In this document: piece after piece, positions 50,864 to 59,585 of the stretch
How positions within the stretch are numbered: position 1 is the first letter of the stretch
Layout: every line of letters begins with the position of its first letter
Assembly (NCBI RefSeq): GCF_009913235.1
Contig: NZ_CP047897.1
Location: 806,001 to 870,000, forward strand
Length of the DNA stretch: 64,000 nt
Reading direction: 5' to 3'
Source of the DNA: Nibribacter ruber
GTDB lineage: Bacteria; Bacteroidota; Bacteroidia; Cytophagales; Hymenobacteraceae
Position numbers and translations under genes: made by a program
The notes under the pieces: model-generated
Seen by the model: only the letters and a program-made list of their open reading frames with translations
Databases searched by the model: none
What the model was told of the DNA's origin: nothing

Positions 50864-51838
50864 ATGAACATAGGAGACCGCGTGCGCTTGATGCACGGCA
50901 AGGAACAAGGCGTGATCACCCGCTTTCTAGACAACAACCTGGTGGAAGTGGCCATTGACAATGACTTCACCATTCCAGTTATGCGCCGCGAAGTGGTAGT
51001 GATTGCCGCTGAGGAGGAAAAGCACTTTGGGAACAATCCTACGCCAGAACCGGTGGTCTCTCAGCGTCCCAGCATGGCCAATCTAGCCCCGGCGCAGGTG
51101 GCTTCGGCGGCGGGCGTATACATTGGCTTAGTGCACACTACCGCAGAACTCTTGGCGGTACATGTGATCAATAATTCTGAGTATGATTTGCTGTTTACCT
51201 ACGGCGAAGAATCTGGCAAAGGCTACTGCGCTTTAAGCAACGATAAACTCGGTCCTAAAAAGACCAAGTCCGTAGTGCACCTCCACATGAACGATTTTGA
51301 TAAGTGGCCTGATTTAGTGGTGCAGTACTTGCAGCATAAAGTGAACGCCACCACCTTGATGGAGTCCGTAACCAGACGCCTCAAATTCAAAGCTTCTTCC
51401 TTTTACAAAGCCAAGAAAACGGTGCCCGTGCTTCAGAAGGAAGGCTATCTGTTTCAGTTGGATTCTAAACCAGTGGCCGTGAACCCAGACGAGATTCTGC
51501 TGCAAATGATAGAATCCAGCAGCTTAATTGAAAACGCCAAGGTCAGCGCTCCAAGTCATGAGGTTGATTTGCACATAGAAAAATTATTGCCTGACGCAGA
51601 CCCGAAAACCATGAGCAACTCAGAGATCCTTCGCCAGCAGTTGGCAGCCTTTGAAGATGCGCTGGAACGTGCCGTGGCCACTAACATGCATGAGATTATT
51701 TTCATTCATGGCACTGGAAACGGCGTCCTTAAAAAAGAAATCCAGAAGCTGCTGAGCCGAAACCCACATATCAAATTCTATGAGGAGGCCCGCAAAGAGA
51801 AATTTGGGTACGGTGCCACCAAGGTGTCTTTGAAGTAA
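50864..51838 (+). CDS. DUF2027 and Smr domain protein (MutS2-like C-terminus)
   Basis: A 324-residue protein: an N-terminal DUF2027-type region (IGDRVRLMHGKEQGVITRFLDNNLVEVAIDNDF, about 2-35), a central beta region, and a C-terminal Smr domain (about 225-324; VDLHIEKLLPDAD then IIFIHGTGNGVLKKEIQKLL, with the LDLHG-like and HGxGxG motifs). Smr domains are nucleases in MutS2. This two-part protein is typical of Bacteroidota and of unknown role; RNA processing or recombination control is possible. A palindrome sits between promoter and start. Confidence 0.88.
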   Translation: MNIGDRVRLMHGKEQGVITRFLDNNLVEVAIDNDFTIPVMRREVVVIAAEEEKHFGNNPTPEPVVSQRPSMANLAPAQVASAAGVYIGLVHTTAELLAVHVINNSEYDLLFTYGEESGKGYCALSNDKLGPKKTKSVVHLHMNDFDKWPDLVVQYLQHKVNATTLMESVTRRLKFKASSFYKAKKTVPVLQKEGYLFQLDSKPVAVNPDEILLQMIESSSLIENAKVSAPSHEVDLHIEKLLPDADPKTMSNSEILRQQLAAFEDALERAVATNMHEIIFIHGTGNGVLKKEIQKLLSRNPHIKFYEEARKEKFGYGATKVSLK

Positions 51839-51859
51839 GGATCAGGTAAAAGTAAATGA

Positions 51860-51909
51860 AAGCCCATTTTTGGCCTGTTTTCATGGGAACAGGCCAAAAA
51901 CGGGCTTTT
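51860..51909. repeat. Palindromic repeat copy 22, extended arms
   Basis: The core CATTTTTGGCCTG / CAGGCCAAAAACG is extended by AGCCC on the left and GGGCT on the right, followed by TTTTC. It can act as a terminator for the Smr gene. Confidence 0.87.
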
Positions 51910-52051
51910 CTTTTTCTATGGTGTTTGAGGATATGGAGATATGGAAATTTGAAAAAACTATCTCTCACGCAAGTTTGTAAACTTGCCCCTATGCAAAGCT
52001 CCAAGTAATAAACTTGAAGCAGGGAAATTAACTTTTAGCCATCGGACGAGC

Positions 52052-53974
52052 TTAATTCTTAATTAAATCCGAAACGTGAAGCTTGCGTAGTAGGGCAGTT
52101 TTCTTGTATTGGTGCTCTTGCATGCGTTGCATAATGTCATTTAGCAATTCCAAGGATTTGAGGATGTAGGCGCCTTTGTTGAGCATGACACAGTCGGCGC
52201 GCTGAGCCATGGCGGCGTCTGTGATTTCTGCGCGAGAGGGCCGGCCTTTCTTGGTGAGTTTTTCCAGAACCTGGGTGGCCCACACCACCGGCAAATGCGC
52301 GGCTTCAGCAATCCAAAGAATTTCTTCCTGAACTTCGGCAAGACGCTGCCAGCCCAGTTCAACGGCTAGGTCGCCGCGGGCAATCATGAGGCCCGCCGGT
52401 TGTTGGCGTAATAGCGTGAGCAGCAAATGCGGAAGGTTATCAAAGGCGGCCTTGGTTTCAATCTTGAGCATGATGCCCACCTCCTTGGCCTGTAACTCCT
52501 GCAAGGCTTGTTGCAACTCTTCCACCATGGGCGGGTGGCTCACGAAAGACAGGTTGATGATGTCTGCAAATGGCAGCACATGGGCCAGGTCTTGCCGGTC
52601 TTTAACGGTGAGTTTGTGCAATTGCAAATCACTCTCTGGCAGGTTGATGCCTTTGTCTGGTTTCAGCTTGGCTCCCAGTTCATCAGCGGCAGTGATTTTT
52701 ACCCGAAGGTACTCTGGGTTCACCTCTTCAATCACGCCCTCAATTTCGCCATCATCAAACCAGATGGGCTCCCCGGCCTTTACTCTGCTGAAGACCTCGG
52801 GCAAGGTGCAGGAAATATGCGCGGGCTCCACTTGGTTTCCTTCACTGTCCAGTTGCGCGGGTTCTCCCGGAATGGATTTGCGATGTAAGATTAGTTCCTG
52901 TCCGTTTTTCAGGAGCAAGGGCAGCGTCATGGCCGGCAATTCGCCAATCTTCTGGATAAGAACTTCGCCGGTTTTGGTGACCAATTGCAGTTCGGTGCCC
53001 GTTGCCAAATACGCAGATTTCCCCGACACGACCAGCAAACCGCCGTTCACTTTCTGGACCACCGTAAACAAGCGTTTGCGCTTACGAGTGTCTTTGAACG
53101 TGATGCGGCTTCCCTCCTCGGCTTGCTTCGCCCATTTCTTGGATACGCGTATGGCGGCATCTACCGGTTCTGGCGCAGGCACGCCCTTGGGTCCCAGCCA
53201 CACCTTGGCCACCGACAGAATCTGCCCTACTTCGTCTATTTTTGGGTGAATGGCCAGCACTTTAGGACCAGCTTTCAAGAGTCCGGTTCTTAGTTTGGGG
53301 CCCATCAAATCAAAGAGAATTTTGCAGCTTTGGTTGAGTTCCTGCTCGGCTTTTCTAATGTTAGCCGCCATTTTCTCCCAGACGGTGATGTCATCATGCG
53401 CGCAGTTGATGCGGGCACAGTTCATGCCGGCTTTCATGAGCGCTCTTACTGCCTTGTAATCTTCGGCGAGGTCCGTAGAAAACGTGACCATGATGCGCCC
53501 GTCACGGCCCGGGCTGGCCGGCCCGAACAGCTCTGAGATGTGCGTTTTAAGGGAACCCGCTGCGGCGGGAACGGTGCTAAGGTCAGCTTTTTTACCGGTG
53601 AGGTGGCCCTGCAACAGCAATAATTGGTTCCGGACGGTGTAGAGCGTAGTCTGCACGTGGGCTTCCAGGCGGCCTAAGGAAGAAAGCCCCAGGCTGGCCA
53701 GCTGAGCTTGTAAGTGTCGGTTGTCATGCTTCCGGAGGGCCAGGTAATGTAACAGGTTCTTGCTGCTTTCTTGGTACTTGACATGCACTTTCTCAATATC
53801 GGCGACATACGCCTTCTCAAGCGCGTTTGCCTCCTGCAAAAGCTCCTTTATGCGGGCCAGCACTTGCTCCACCATTTCTATGGAGACGCCCTCTCCGGCT
53901 CTATCCGTTGGACCGAGGCTGTTGCTTTTCTGTTTTTCTGGCTTGGGGGCTTTGGTTCCTGTTTTGCTCGTCAT
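52052..53974 (-). CDS. Atypical pyruvate kinase-like protein
   Basis: A 640-residue protein with a pyruvate-kinase barrel. Blocks are MVTFSTDLAEDYKAVRALMK..ARINCAHDD (about 162-195), LFDLMGPKLRTG (about 220-231), GINLPESDLQLHKLTVKDRQDL, MLKIETKAAFDNL, IARGDLAVELG and VVWATQVLEKLTKKGRPSRAE. The catalytic Lys (KIE), the ARGDL and the VMLNKGAY end are recognisable, but standard NxSHG reads INCAHDD. A 160-residue N-terminal extension precedes the barrel; the B-domain region is much enlarged and the C-terminal allosteric domain is absent. It may be a true but unusual PK or a PEP-binding relative. Confidence 0.78.
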   Translation of the reverse strand: MTSKTGTKAPKPEKQKSNSLGPTDRAGEGVSIEMVEQVLARIKELLQEANALEKAYVADIEKVHVKYQESSKNLLHYLALRKHDNRHLQAQLASLGLSSLGRLEAHVQTTLYTVRNQLLLLQGHLTGKKADLSTVPAAAGSLKTHISELFGPASPGRDGRIMVTFSTDLAEDYKAVRALMKAGMNCARINCAHDDITVWEKMAANIRKAEQELNQSCKILFDLMGPKLRTGLLKAGPKVLAIHPKIDEVGQILSVAKVWLGPKGVPAPEPVDAAIRVSKKWAKQAEEGSRITFKDTRKRKRLFTVVQKVNGGLLVVSGKSAYLATGTELQLVTKTGEVLIQKIGELPAMTLPLLLKNGQELILHRKSIPGEPAQLDSEGNQVEPAHISCTLPEVFSRVKAGEPIWFDDGEIEGVIEEVNPEYLRVKITAADELGAKLKPDKGINLPESDLQLHKLTVKDRQDLAHVLPFADIINLSFVSHPPMVEELQQALQELQAKEVGIMLKIETKAAFDNLPHLLLTLLRQQPAGLMIARGDLAVELGWQRLAEVQEEILWIAEAAHLPVVWATQVLEKLTKKGRPSRAEITDAAMAQRADCVMLNKGAYILKSLELLNDIMQRMQEHQYKKTALLRKLHVSDLIKN

Positions 53975-54096
53975 CCTTCTTGCGTTTTTTTCCTGATCCT
54001 TCTAGTCAATACGTGATTTCCTCCGTTTAGCCTGAAGCCTTTTCTACCTCCATGGTCAACGCTCCAATTCGCGCAACTTTCCTCCTCAACCAGTTA

Positions 54097-54138
54097 TCCG
54101 TTTTTGGCCTGTTTTCCAGAAAACAGGCCAAAAACGGA
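54097..54138. repeat. Palindromic repeat copy 23
   Basis: A perfect 42-bp palindrome (TCCGTTTTTGGCCTG and CAGGCCAAAAACGGA, centre TTTTCCAGAAAA), about 30 bp upstream of the rnpB -7 box. Confidence 0.93.
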
Positions 54139-54144
54139 TTTCCT

Positions 54145-54176
54145 GCAGTTGTGTCTGACAGAAAGCTGTACCTTTG
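54145..54176 (+). promoter_or_regulatory. rnpB promoter
   Basis: The -7 box TACCTTTG is at 54169-54176, with a TTG element about 20 bp upstream (near 54149). The mature RNA would begin about 10 bp further on. It is the clearest TAnnTTTG promoter in the window because the RNA product start is known from structure. Confidence 0.75.
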
Positions 54177-54185
54177 TAAAAAAAT

Positions 54186-54642
54186 CGGCAAGCCGGCTTA
54201 TCGCTGCGTCTTCTTTTAGGCGGAGAGGAAAGTCCGGGCAACGCAGAGCATCCTGCTTCCTAACGGGAAGGCATTTGGCGGGAGACGGCCAAATGACAGC
54301 CAGTGCCACAGAAAATAACCGCCACTAATTAATTAGAAATTAGAAATTACTCATCTGTGAAGACTCATAATTTTTAATTTATAATTTCTAATTAATTGGT
54401 GGTAAGGGTGAAAAGGTGCGGTAAGAGCGCACCAGCGGCTAGGCGACTAGTCCGGCTGGGTAAACCTCAGGAGTTGAAAGACCAAATAGGCTGGCAGCGC
54501 CTCGTTTTAGGACAAGGCTAAGGGCGGCTCGTCCGATGTCAGTGGGTAGGTTGATGGAGCCTTTCCGTGAGGACTGGCCTAGATAAATGATAAGCCATCT
54601 GTCTTCGGGCAGAGGACAAAACCCGGCTTACAGGCTTGCTGA
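54186..54642 (+). ncRNA. rnpB: RNase P RNA (class A) with an AT-rich insertion in P12
   Basis: The 5' end GGCAAGCC pairs with GGCTTGC at the 3' end (P1). Conserved cores are present: GAGGAAAGTCCGGGC, ACAGAAAATAACCGCC, GGTAAGGGTGAAAAGGTGCGG, AGTCCGGCTGGGTAAACC and the terminal AGAGGACAAAACCCGGCTTA. The RNA processes 5' ends of pre-tRNAs with RnpA. Between ACCGCCAC and GTGGTAAGG, where other bacteria have a short P12, a roughly 75-base AT-rich insertion forms an added stem: TAATTAATTAGAAATTA on the left (54325-54349), TAATTTCTAATTAATT on the right (54381-54397). Total length is about 457. Confidence 0.95.
54325..54397. repeat. AT-rich inverted repeat inserted in P12 of rnpB
   Basis: AATTAATTAGAAATTA and its complement TAATTTCTAATTAATT, about 30 bases apart. 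The words resemble the AT-rich intergenic segments near 5601-5635, 25521-25548, 40344-40372 and 52050-52067. It extends the RNA stem and leaves the RNA core intact. Confidence 0.8.
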
Positions 54643-54886
54643 TTTTTTTATTTTTTCGCCTCTCTCCTTCGGCGCTTCTCTTTGGGGTTCCCTTTTGCCT
54701 TTTCCTGAAAAACCAGGCTTTGAAAAGTCAATCAGCAGTTCTTCCAATTCGGTCCTCTCCTGCCTTCTTTTGCCTCGCGAAGCTTTCCATTATAAAACCC
54801 TAAGGGCTTCCGGCTTTGCTTTTTCCCTTTCCTTATTATCTGGCATTGCTGAAGAGCAACAGTGTTTTTGTTTCTAGTAATACCAT

Positions 54887-54924
54887 CGTTTTTGGGCTGT
54901 TTTCTTGGAATCTGGTCAAAAACG
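54887..54924. repeat. Palindromic repeat copy 24
   Basis: CGTTTTTGGGCTG left arm and TGGTCAAAAACGA right arm with a TTTTCTTGGAA centre. Confidence 0.8.
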
Positions 54925-55078
54925 ACTCCGAATCTGGTTTGGAAAGAAGAACATGGGAATAGATAAGCTTTTTTAGGATTGGTGGTCTTCAAAACCAAAA
55001 TCAAAATTGTTCTGCCCGTTGGTGTCAATACCAACAAGCGCACAATGCCCTGAAACCATCCCTAGTAAATCAGCAATC

Positions 55079-55116
55079 GTTTTTAGGCTATTTCCTGTTA
55101 AACAGGTCAAAAACGA
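55079..55116. repeat. Palindromic repeat copy 25
   Basis: CGTTTTTAGGCTA left arm and CAGGTCAAAAACG right arm. Confidence 0.8.
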
Positions 55117-55264
55117 TACCTAATCTTGGGTGATTGCTAAAAGTTTTAGGTGCAGGTCTTTGTTTCTAAGGCATTATTCTTGAAATTAGCTTAACAGGCC
55201 CCTATACCAGTAAACGGGTAAGAGAAAAGCAGTTGAATAGGAAAAAGGTATAATTGCCATAGCT

Positions 55265-56380
55265 ATGCAAGAGGCAGCCAGGATACAGGAATTACGGGAA
55301 TACAGGATTTTAGACACGCTGCCAGAGAAAGAGCTGGATGAGCTGGTGGAAATCACCTCGGCGATCAATGACGCTCCCATCTGCCTGCTCACGTTCATAG
55401 ACAAAGACCGGCAATGGTTTAAATCGGTGAAGGGTTTAGCCACCCGTGAGACCTTGCGGCAAGATTCCTTCTGCCGCCACGCGCTGGAGTTTCCCAAAGA
55501 AGTGCTGGTAGTGACAGACCCATGCAATGACCCGCGTTTTAAAAACAACCCGTTTGTGGTGGGACTGCCCGGAATCAAATTTTACGCTGGGGCTCCCCTG
55601 GAAACGCCCAAAGGCTACGTGCTGGGCACGCTCTGCATCATTGATACCAAACCCCGCGAGTTTTCTGACAACCAGAAAAAGGCCCTGCAGTTATTGGCTA
55701 AGAAGGCCATGGATTACCTGGAAACCAGAAAACAACTGCTGGACCAGGATGATCTGCTGGAGCACAACATTACGCGCCTTAGAAAACTAACGGATCAAGC
55801 CCCGGGCGCCATTTATCAGCTGGAACTTAGCCCAGATGGCAGACTGCATTTTCCGTTTATAAGCAAGGGCTTTGCCACCATACACCCCATGTTGGACCCT
55901 CAACTCTTAAAGGAAAACGCCGAGGTCGCTTTTACCGTCATTCACCCAGATGACGTGGAGATGGTGCGCCAAAGCCTGATAGACTCCTTTACTCAGCTCA
56001 CTAATTGGGAGGTGGAATATAGGGTGTTGGAGGAGGAAGGCGAAGTGCACTGGCATTGGTCCAACGCCAAACCAGAACGCAAGGAAGACGGCACGGTGGT
56101 TTGGTACGGCACATTCCAGGACATCACCCAGCGCAAAGAGTACATCCAGACGCTGGAGCAGATTCTGTTTGACATTTCGCACGTCATGCGCAAACCCGTG
56201 GCCACTCTTTTGGGCCTCACCACCGCCCTGCAATCTTACCCCATGGACCCTTCTACCCTGCATACCTATGTAGACCATATTCAGGCGGTCTCCAAGGAAA
56301 TGGACGCGTTCATCCATCAGTTAAACGACACTTACCAACAAACCATTACCAAGGTAACCAAGTCCAACGGGCAGGAATAG
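55265..56380 (+). CDS. GAF-PAS sensor protein with a histidine-kinase DHp helix but no ATPase domain
   Basis: A 371-residue soluble protein. The GAF domain (about 22-155) has ITSAINDAPICLLTFIDKDRQWFKSVKGL; the PAS region (about 170-300) includes YQLELSPDGRLHFPFISKG and ends with WYGTFQDITQRKEY. After it, LEQILFDISHVMRKPVATLLGL (about 298-320) is the HisKA H-box with the phospho-acceptor His at about 305, followed by a second helix that ends the protein. No HATPase_c domain is present, so it cannot autophosphorylate alone. A partner kinase or a role in signal binding is possible. Confidence 0.85.
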   Translation: MQEAARIQELREYRILDTLPEKELDELVEITSAINDAPICLLTFIDKDRQWFKSVKGLATRETLRQDSFCRHALEFPKEVLVVTDPCNDPRFKNNPFVVGLPGIKFYAGAPLETPKGYVLGTLCIIDTKPREFSDNQKKALQLLAKKAMDYLETRKQLLDQDDLLEHNITRLRKLTDQAPGAIYQLELSPDGRLHFPFISKGFATIHPMLDPQLLKENAEVAFTVIHPDDVEMVRQSLIDSFTQLTNWEVEYRVLEEEGEVHWHWSNAKPERKEDGTVVWYGTFQDITQRKEYIQTLEQILFDISHVMRKPVATLLGLTTALQSYPMDPSTLHTYVDHIQAVSKEMDAFIHQLNDTYQQTITKVTKSNGQE

Positions 56381-56410
56381 GTTTTTGGTCAAGGGTTTTC
56401 CAAGGATAGA

Positions 56411-57937
56411 TTACGGAGAAGGGGCTGTCTGGCTGCTCAACTCCAGCAACACCTCATAGTAGTTTCTGTTCTGCATCTTGGATTTAAGCCAAGCGTAGTA
56501 ACTCATGGAAGGCAAGTCTTCCTGCTCTACCGGCCCAAAGACTAGGTTGGCTTCTACCTGTTGCAGAAACACTTTACGGGATGCCACGTCTGGTTGCAAA
56601 AAGAACTGCTGCAGCAACTTTAAAAAGGCCATGGCATTCTGGTACATCGGCTGGCTCAGGACTTCTTTGTACTTGCGTTCCACTGCCTGAATCTGATCCA
56701 GGGCCAGGTCCAGATTCCCGAACTCGTATTGCAAAATCACTTCGCCCAGCTTCTTCTTGAGCACCCATTCCAGGCCCATTATTTTTTCACACCACTTGTC
56801 AGTCTTGTCCATGTACAGCAGCACCTGGTTGGCTTTTTGGAAAGCCCCCTGCGCAAAGTACAGGAAGCTCAGGCCCAAACGCGCCGTCAGGAAATCACGG
56901 GGCTGCAAGGTGAGTTTTTTGTCAAATACCAGGGCTTCCAAGGTGCTCACAGCCGTGGGTAATTGCCGCAGAAAGGCATCATTGGCGGCTTTTAGCAGCA
57001 CGTACCGGGGGTAGAAGACCGTGTGCTGGGCCAGTGCTTCTTTTTGCAGGGCTTCATATAACTCAGAAAGGTAGCGATTGGAGGCTTCAAACTTGCGGTT
57101 ACGGTACAGCACATGCGCCATCATGTACAGAATACTCACCCGGTACAACTGGTTGGCCTTTGAAAAACCGTGTGTAGCCATGGCCCTCTGGTACTGCCCA
57201 ATGACGTAGGGTTCAAAGGAGAAGAAGTCTTTTCTCACCAGCACGGCGCTTCGCGCAATCTGCAGCAGCTTGTACAAAAGTGAAGGCCGCTGGCTCACGG
57301 CATCACCTAACTGGTAGGTGCTGAGCACTTCTTGAATGGTGGCGTCAAAGGCCAGGAACCGGCCTCCTCCCCGGGCCTGCCGAAGACGTTGGGCAATGAG
57401 GCTGCTGGCAATGTTGGCGCGTTCATCTTCTTCGGCGAGCAGCTTGTTGGCTTCCCATTTTTGTATGGTTTCTTCCAGCGGGTCTGCGTGCAAACTATCT
57501 GCCTTCTCCATCTGCAAATGAAAGATGGTGTTCAACAACCCGAACTGCTCATTCTGTTGGGCCAGCTTTTCGGCTTTGCGCAGCATGTTCCAGGCCAGCC
57601 GGTCTGCCTGTGCATCAAAAAGATAGCGTGCCAGCGACAGCAATCCCATCACCGAGGAACCAGCAGTGGGATCGTCTGTCCTTTGTTTTAACACAATGAA
57701 ATCTGTTAGCTGCTGCATCAGGCGTTTGCGCAAGGCGTAATACGCCGTGGCATTGCCATCTTCTGGGTACAACCGCTGAATGAGCTCCTGACTTTTAAGT
57801 GGCTTCTTTAACAGCATCAGCTTGTATAGCGCAAAATCCTTTCGGCCCTTCTTCTTTTTCTGACGCTGTAAAAAATGCCCAAACTCCCGCACCTCGTCTG
57901 ATGAGAACGTATCCAGGATAATTTTTAAGTCGTCCAT
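56411..57937 (-). CDS. Conserved hypothetical protein with TPR-like helical repeats
   Basis: A 508-residue, nearly all-helical soluble protein: MDDLKIILDTFSSDEVREFGHFLQRQKKKK, then many Leu/Ala-rich pairs (e.g., LLSLARYLFDAQADRLAWNMLRKAEKLAQQ; LGLSFLYFAQGAFQKANQVLLYMD) that look like tetratricopeptide-type repeats. No motif gives a catalytic role. The size and start resemble a family seen only in Cytophagales-type Bacteroidota. It is convergent with the GAF-PAS gene. Function unknown. Confidence 0.7.
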   Translation of the reverse strand: MDDLKIILDTFSSDEVREFGHFLQRQKKKKGRKDFALYKLMLLKKPLKSQELIQRLYPEDGNATAYYALRKRLMQQLTDFIVLKQRTDDPTAGSSVMGLLSLARYLFDAQADRLAWNMLRKAEKLAQQNEQFGLLNTIFHLQMEKADSLHADPLEETIQKWEANKLLAEEDERANIASSLIAQRLRQARGGGRFLAFDATIQEVLSTYQLGDAVSQRPSLLYKLLQIARSAVLVRKDFFSFEPYVIGQYQRAMATHGFSKANQLYRVSILYMMAHVLYRNRKFEASNRYLSELYEALQKEALAQHTVFYPRYVLLKAANDAFLRQLPTAVSTLEALVFDKKLTLQPRDFLTARLGLSFLYFAQGAFQKANQVLLYMDKTDKWCEKIMGLEWVLKKKLGEVILQYEFGNLDLALDQIQAVERKYKEVLSQPMYQNAMAFLKLLQQFFLQPDVASRKVFLQQVEANLVFGPVEQEDLPSMSYYAWLKSKMQNRNYYEVLLELSSQTAPSP

Positions 57938-58142
57938 TTCAAGAATGGTTAAATGCTGCTTTTCATCTCTTTAATTACAGCATTTTTAAAATAAGATTCA
58001 AATTATCTTTTGCACTCATTATCAATATCCTACAATCTATTATCACGCATTTAAATGTCTAATTTTTTAGAAAGTGAGTAGCATACGCCATAGGCCAGCT
58101 TGTACCTTTATACCATCCCCCGCTTATCTACCATTCTTTTCT

Positions 58143-58694
58143 ATGAAAACCCGTTTTACCTACTTAACTGCGGTGGCCTTATTCTTTTGCTTGGGGGCGA
58201 AGGGTCAAATCTGCCAACCCTTAAAATCTGATACTGTTGCCCCGTTTGCTGTAGAGACAAGTTCTGAAACCAAGGCTGCCTCTACCCTATTGCGGATGCC
58301 TGCAACCGCGGCTTCTTTGCCAACAAGCAGTGGCCTTCTCATGGCTGCAGAGGAACCTACTAAACAAGACAAATTAGGTAACCTAATCATGAGTGAAGTG
58401 ATGATGGCCTTGGTGAGTACGCCCGCCTTTGCCTACAAGGGAGCCTACTGGACCGCAGCAGGAACCCATATCATGTCTCTGGCCGCTTTTAATGGCGGTA
58501 CCTGGGCTGAGAACAAGGAGACCAGTTGGTATGCCTTCGGGTTGCTGAATGCCTTGGCCCTTCACCATTATTTTGTAAAACCCACGTCTGGCGGTCAAGT
58601 CTTCTGTCGGAATTTTGTTGGCTTGAACGCCGTCGCGCTGACTACCCACCTTATAGACAAAACCATTTCCCGGAAGAAGAAAACCAGAGGATAA
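58143..58694 (+). CDS. Exported hypothetical protein
   Basis: A 183-residue protein with a signal peptide (MKTRFTYLTAVALFFCLGAKGQ). The mature part has a Ser/Thr-rich start followed by hydrophobic stretches near residues 85-110 and 130-150, which could be membrane segments. No family recognised. ATG 58143 was chosen because it supplies the signal peptide; a GTG 69 bp upstream is less likely. A TACCTTTA at about 58103 could be its -7 box. Confidence 0.65.
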   Translation: MKTRFTYLTAVALFFCLGAKGQICQPLKSDTVAPFAVETSSETKAASTLLRMPATAASLPTSSGLLMAAEEPTKQDKLGNLIMSEVMMALVSTPAFAYKGAYWTAAGTHIMSLAAFNGGTWAENKETSWYAFGLLNALALHHYFVKPTSGGQVFCRNFVGLNAVALTTHLIDKTISRKKKTRG

Positions 58695-58841
58695 TGCCCT
58701 CAGCAAGGCTCTCTTTTGTACCCCGGCTTTTTTCCTTGAGGGCCTTCTGGCAAACTTCATTGGTCAATTTCCTCCCCTTTGTTTGGAAGTCACAACCTTA
58801 TCCCTTTCAACCACCACCTTTCACCCTAACCAAACGTTAAA

Positions 58842-59555
58842 ATGAAAACAATTCTACTTGCCTTGTTCTGTGTTTTGTGTGCTCAAGGAGCATGGGCTCA
58901 GGACCTCATTGTGAAAAGAAACGGCGAGGAAATCAGCGCCAAGATTCTGGAGATAACGCCAGACGTCATCCAATATAAACGCTTCGACTACCAGGACAGC
59001 CCCCTCATCTCCATAGCCAAAAAGGAAGTGTTCATGATCAAGTATGCCAATGGCAGCAAAGAAGTCATAACCACTACCTTGTCGCCCGCGCCCATTACCT
59101 TCAACAACGTAGATCCTACCCTTGGCCAGGAAGCCATTAAACTGGGTGGTCCCCGGTTAGGCTTCACCGCGATAGGAGGTACGTTAGCGGATGAGCTCAA
59201 AGAAGACCACAACCTTAACCCCTTCCTCACGCAGTTTGGCTGGCAGTTTGAAACCCGCCTGTTCACTACTTCCAAAGGTTTGACTGGTCTGGCAGAGTTT
59301 GTTCCCTTAGTGGGCGGTTTGGAACAAGGAGCTTTTCTGCCAAGTTTGAGCGCCTTGGTGGGCCTGCGCGGCGCCAAAGGATTTGAGTTTGGAGTGGGAC
59401 CCAACGTTTCGCCGGCGGGCGCTGGGCTGGTGTTTGCCTTGGGCACCAACTTGCAGTCTGAGGGCATCAACTTCCCTATCAATCTGGCGGTGGTGCCTAG
59501 TAGGGACGGCGTACGGGCCAGCGTATTATTTGGGTTCAACTCCCGCAAAAACTGA
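58842..59555 (+). CDS. Exported protein with a GEEI..AKI..EVFMI N-terminal domain (paralogue 1)
   Basis: A 237-residue protein with a signal peptide (MKTILLALFCVLCAQGAWA). Residues about 20-75 contain QDLIVKRNGEEISAKILEITPDVIQYKRFDY and KKEVFMIKYANGSKEV, a short beta-rich motif shared with the next gene. The rest (about 95-237) looks like a beta-barrel or outer-membrane domain with Gly-rich strands. The paired, tandem arrangement suggests duplication. Function is unknown. Confidence 0.7.
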   Translation: MKTILLALFCVLCAQGAWAQDLIVKRNGEEISAKILEITPDVIQYKRFDYQDSPLISIAKKEVFMIKYANGSKEVITTTLSPAPITFNNVDPTLGQEAIKLGGPRLGFTAIGGTLADELKEDHNLNPFLTQFGWQFETRLFTTSKGLTGLAEFVPLVGGLEQGAFLPSLSALVGLRGAKGFEFGVGPNVSPAGAGLVFALGTNLQSEGINFPINLAVVPSRDGVRASVLFGFNSRKN

Positions 59556-59585
59556 TTAGAGTCTCACATAACAGCCTTTATCCAG

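Larger units (their letters stand above)
54643..55264. other. Intergenic region, about 620 bp
   Basis: After rnpB, a T-rich 3' end (54642-54657) could terminate transcription. It contains palindrome copies 24 and 25. Reading frames here are not credible: one on the reverse strand (103 codons) runs through the palindrome and lacks homology I recognise. Confidence 0.6.

Noticed and set aside
54732-55043. 103-codon ORF on the - strand after rnpB
   Set aside because: It passes through palindrome copy 24 and is not recognisable; composition is that of intergenic DNA.
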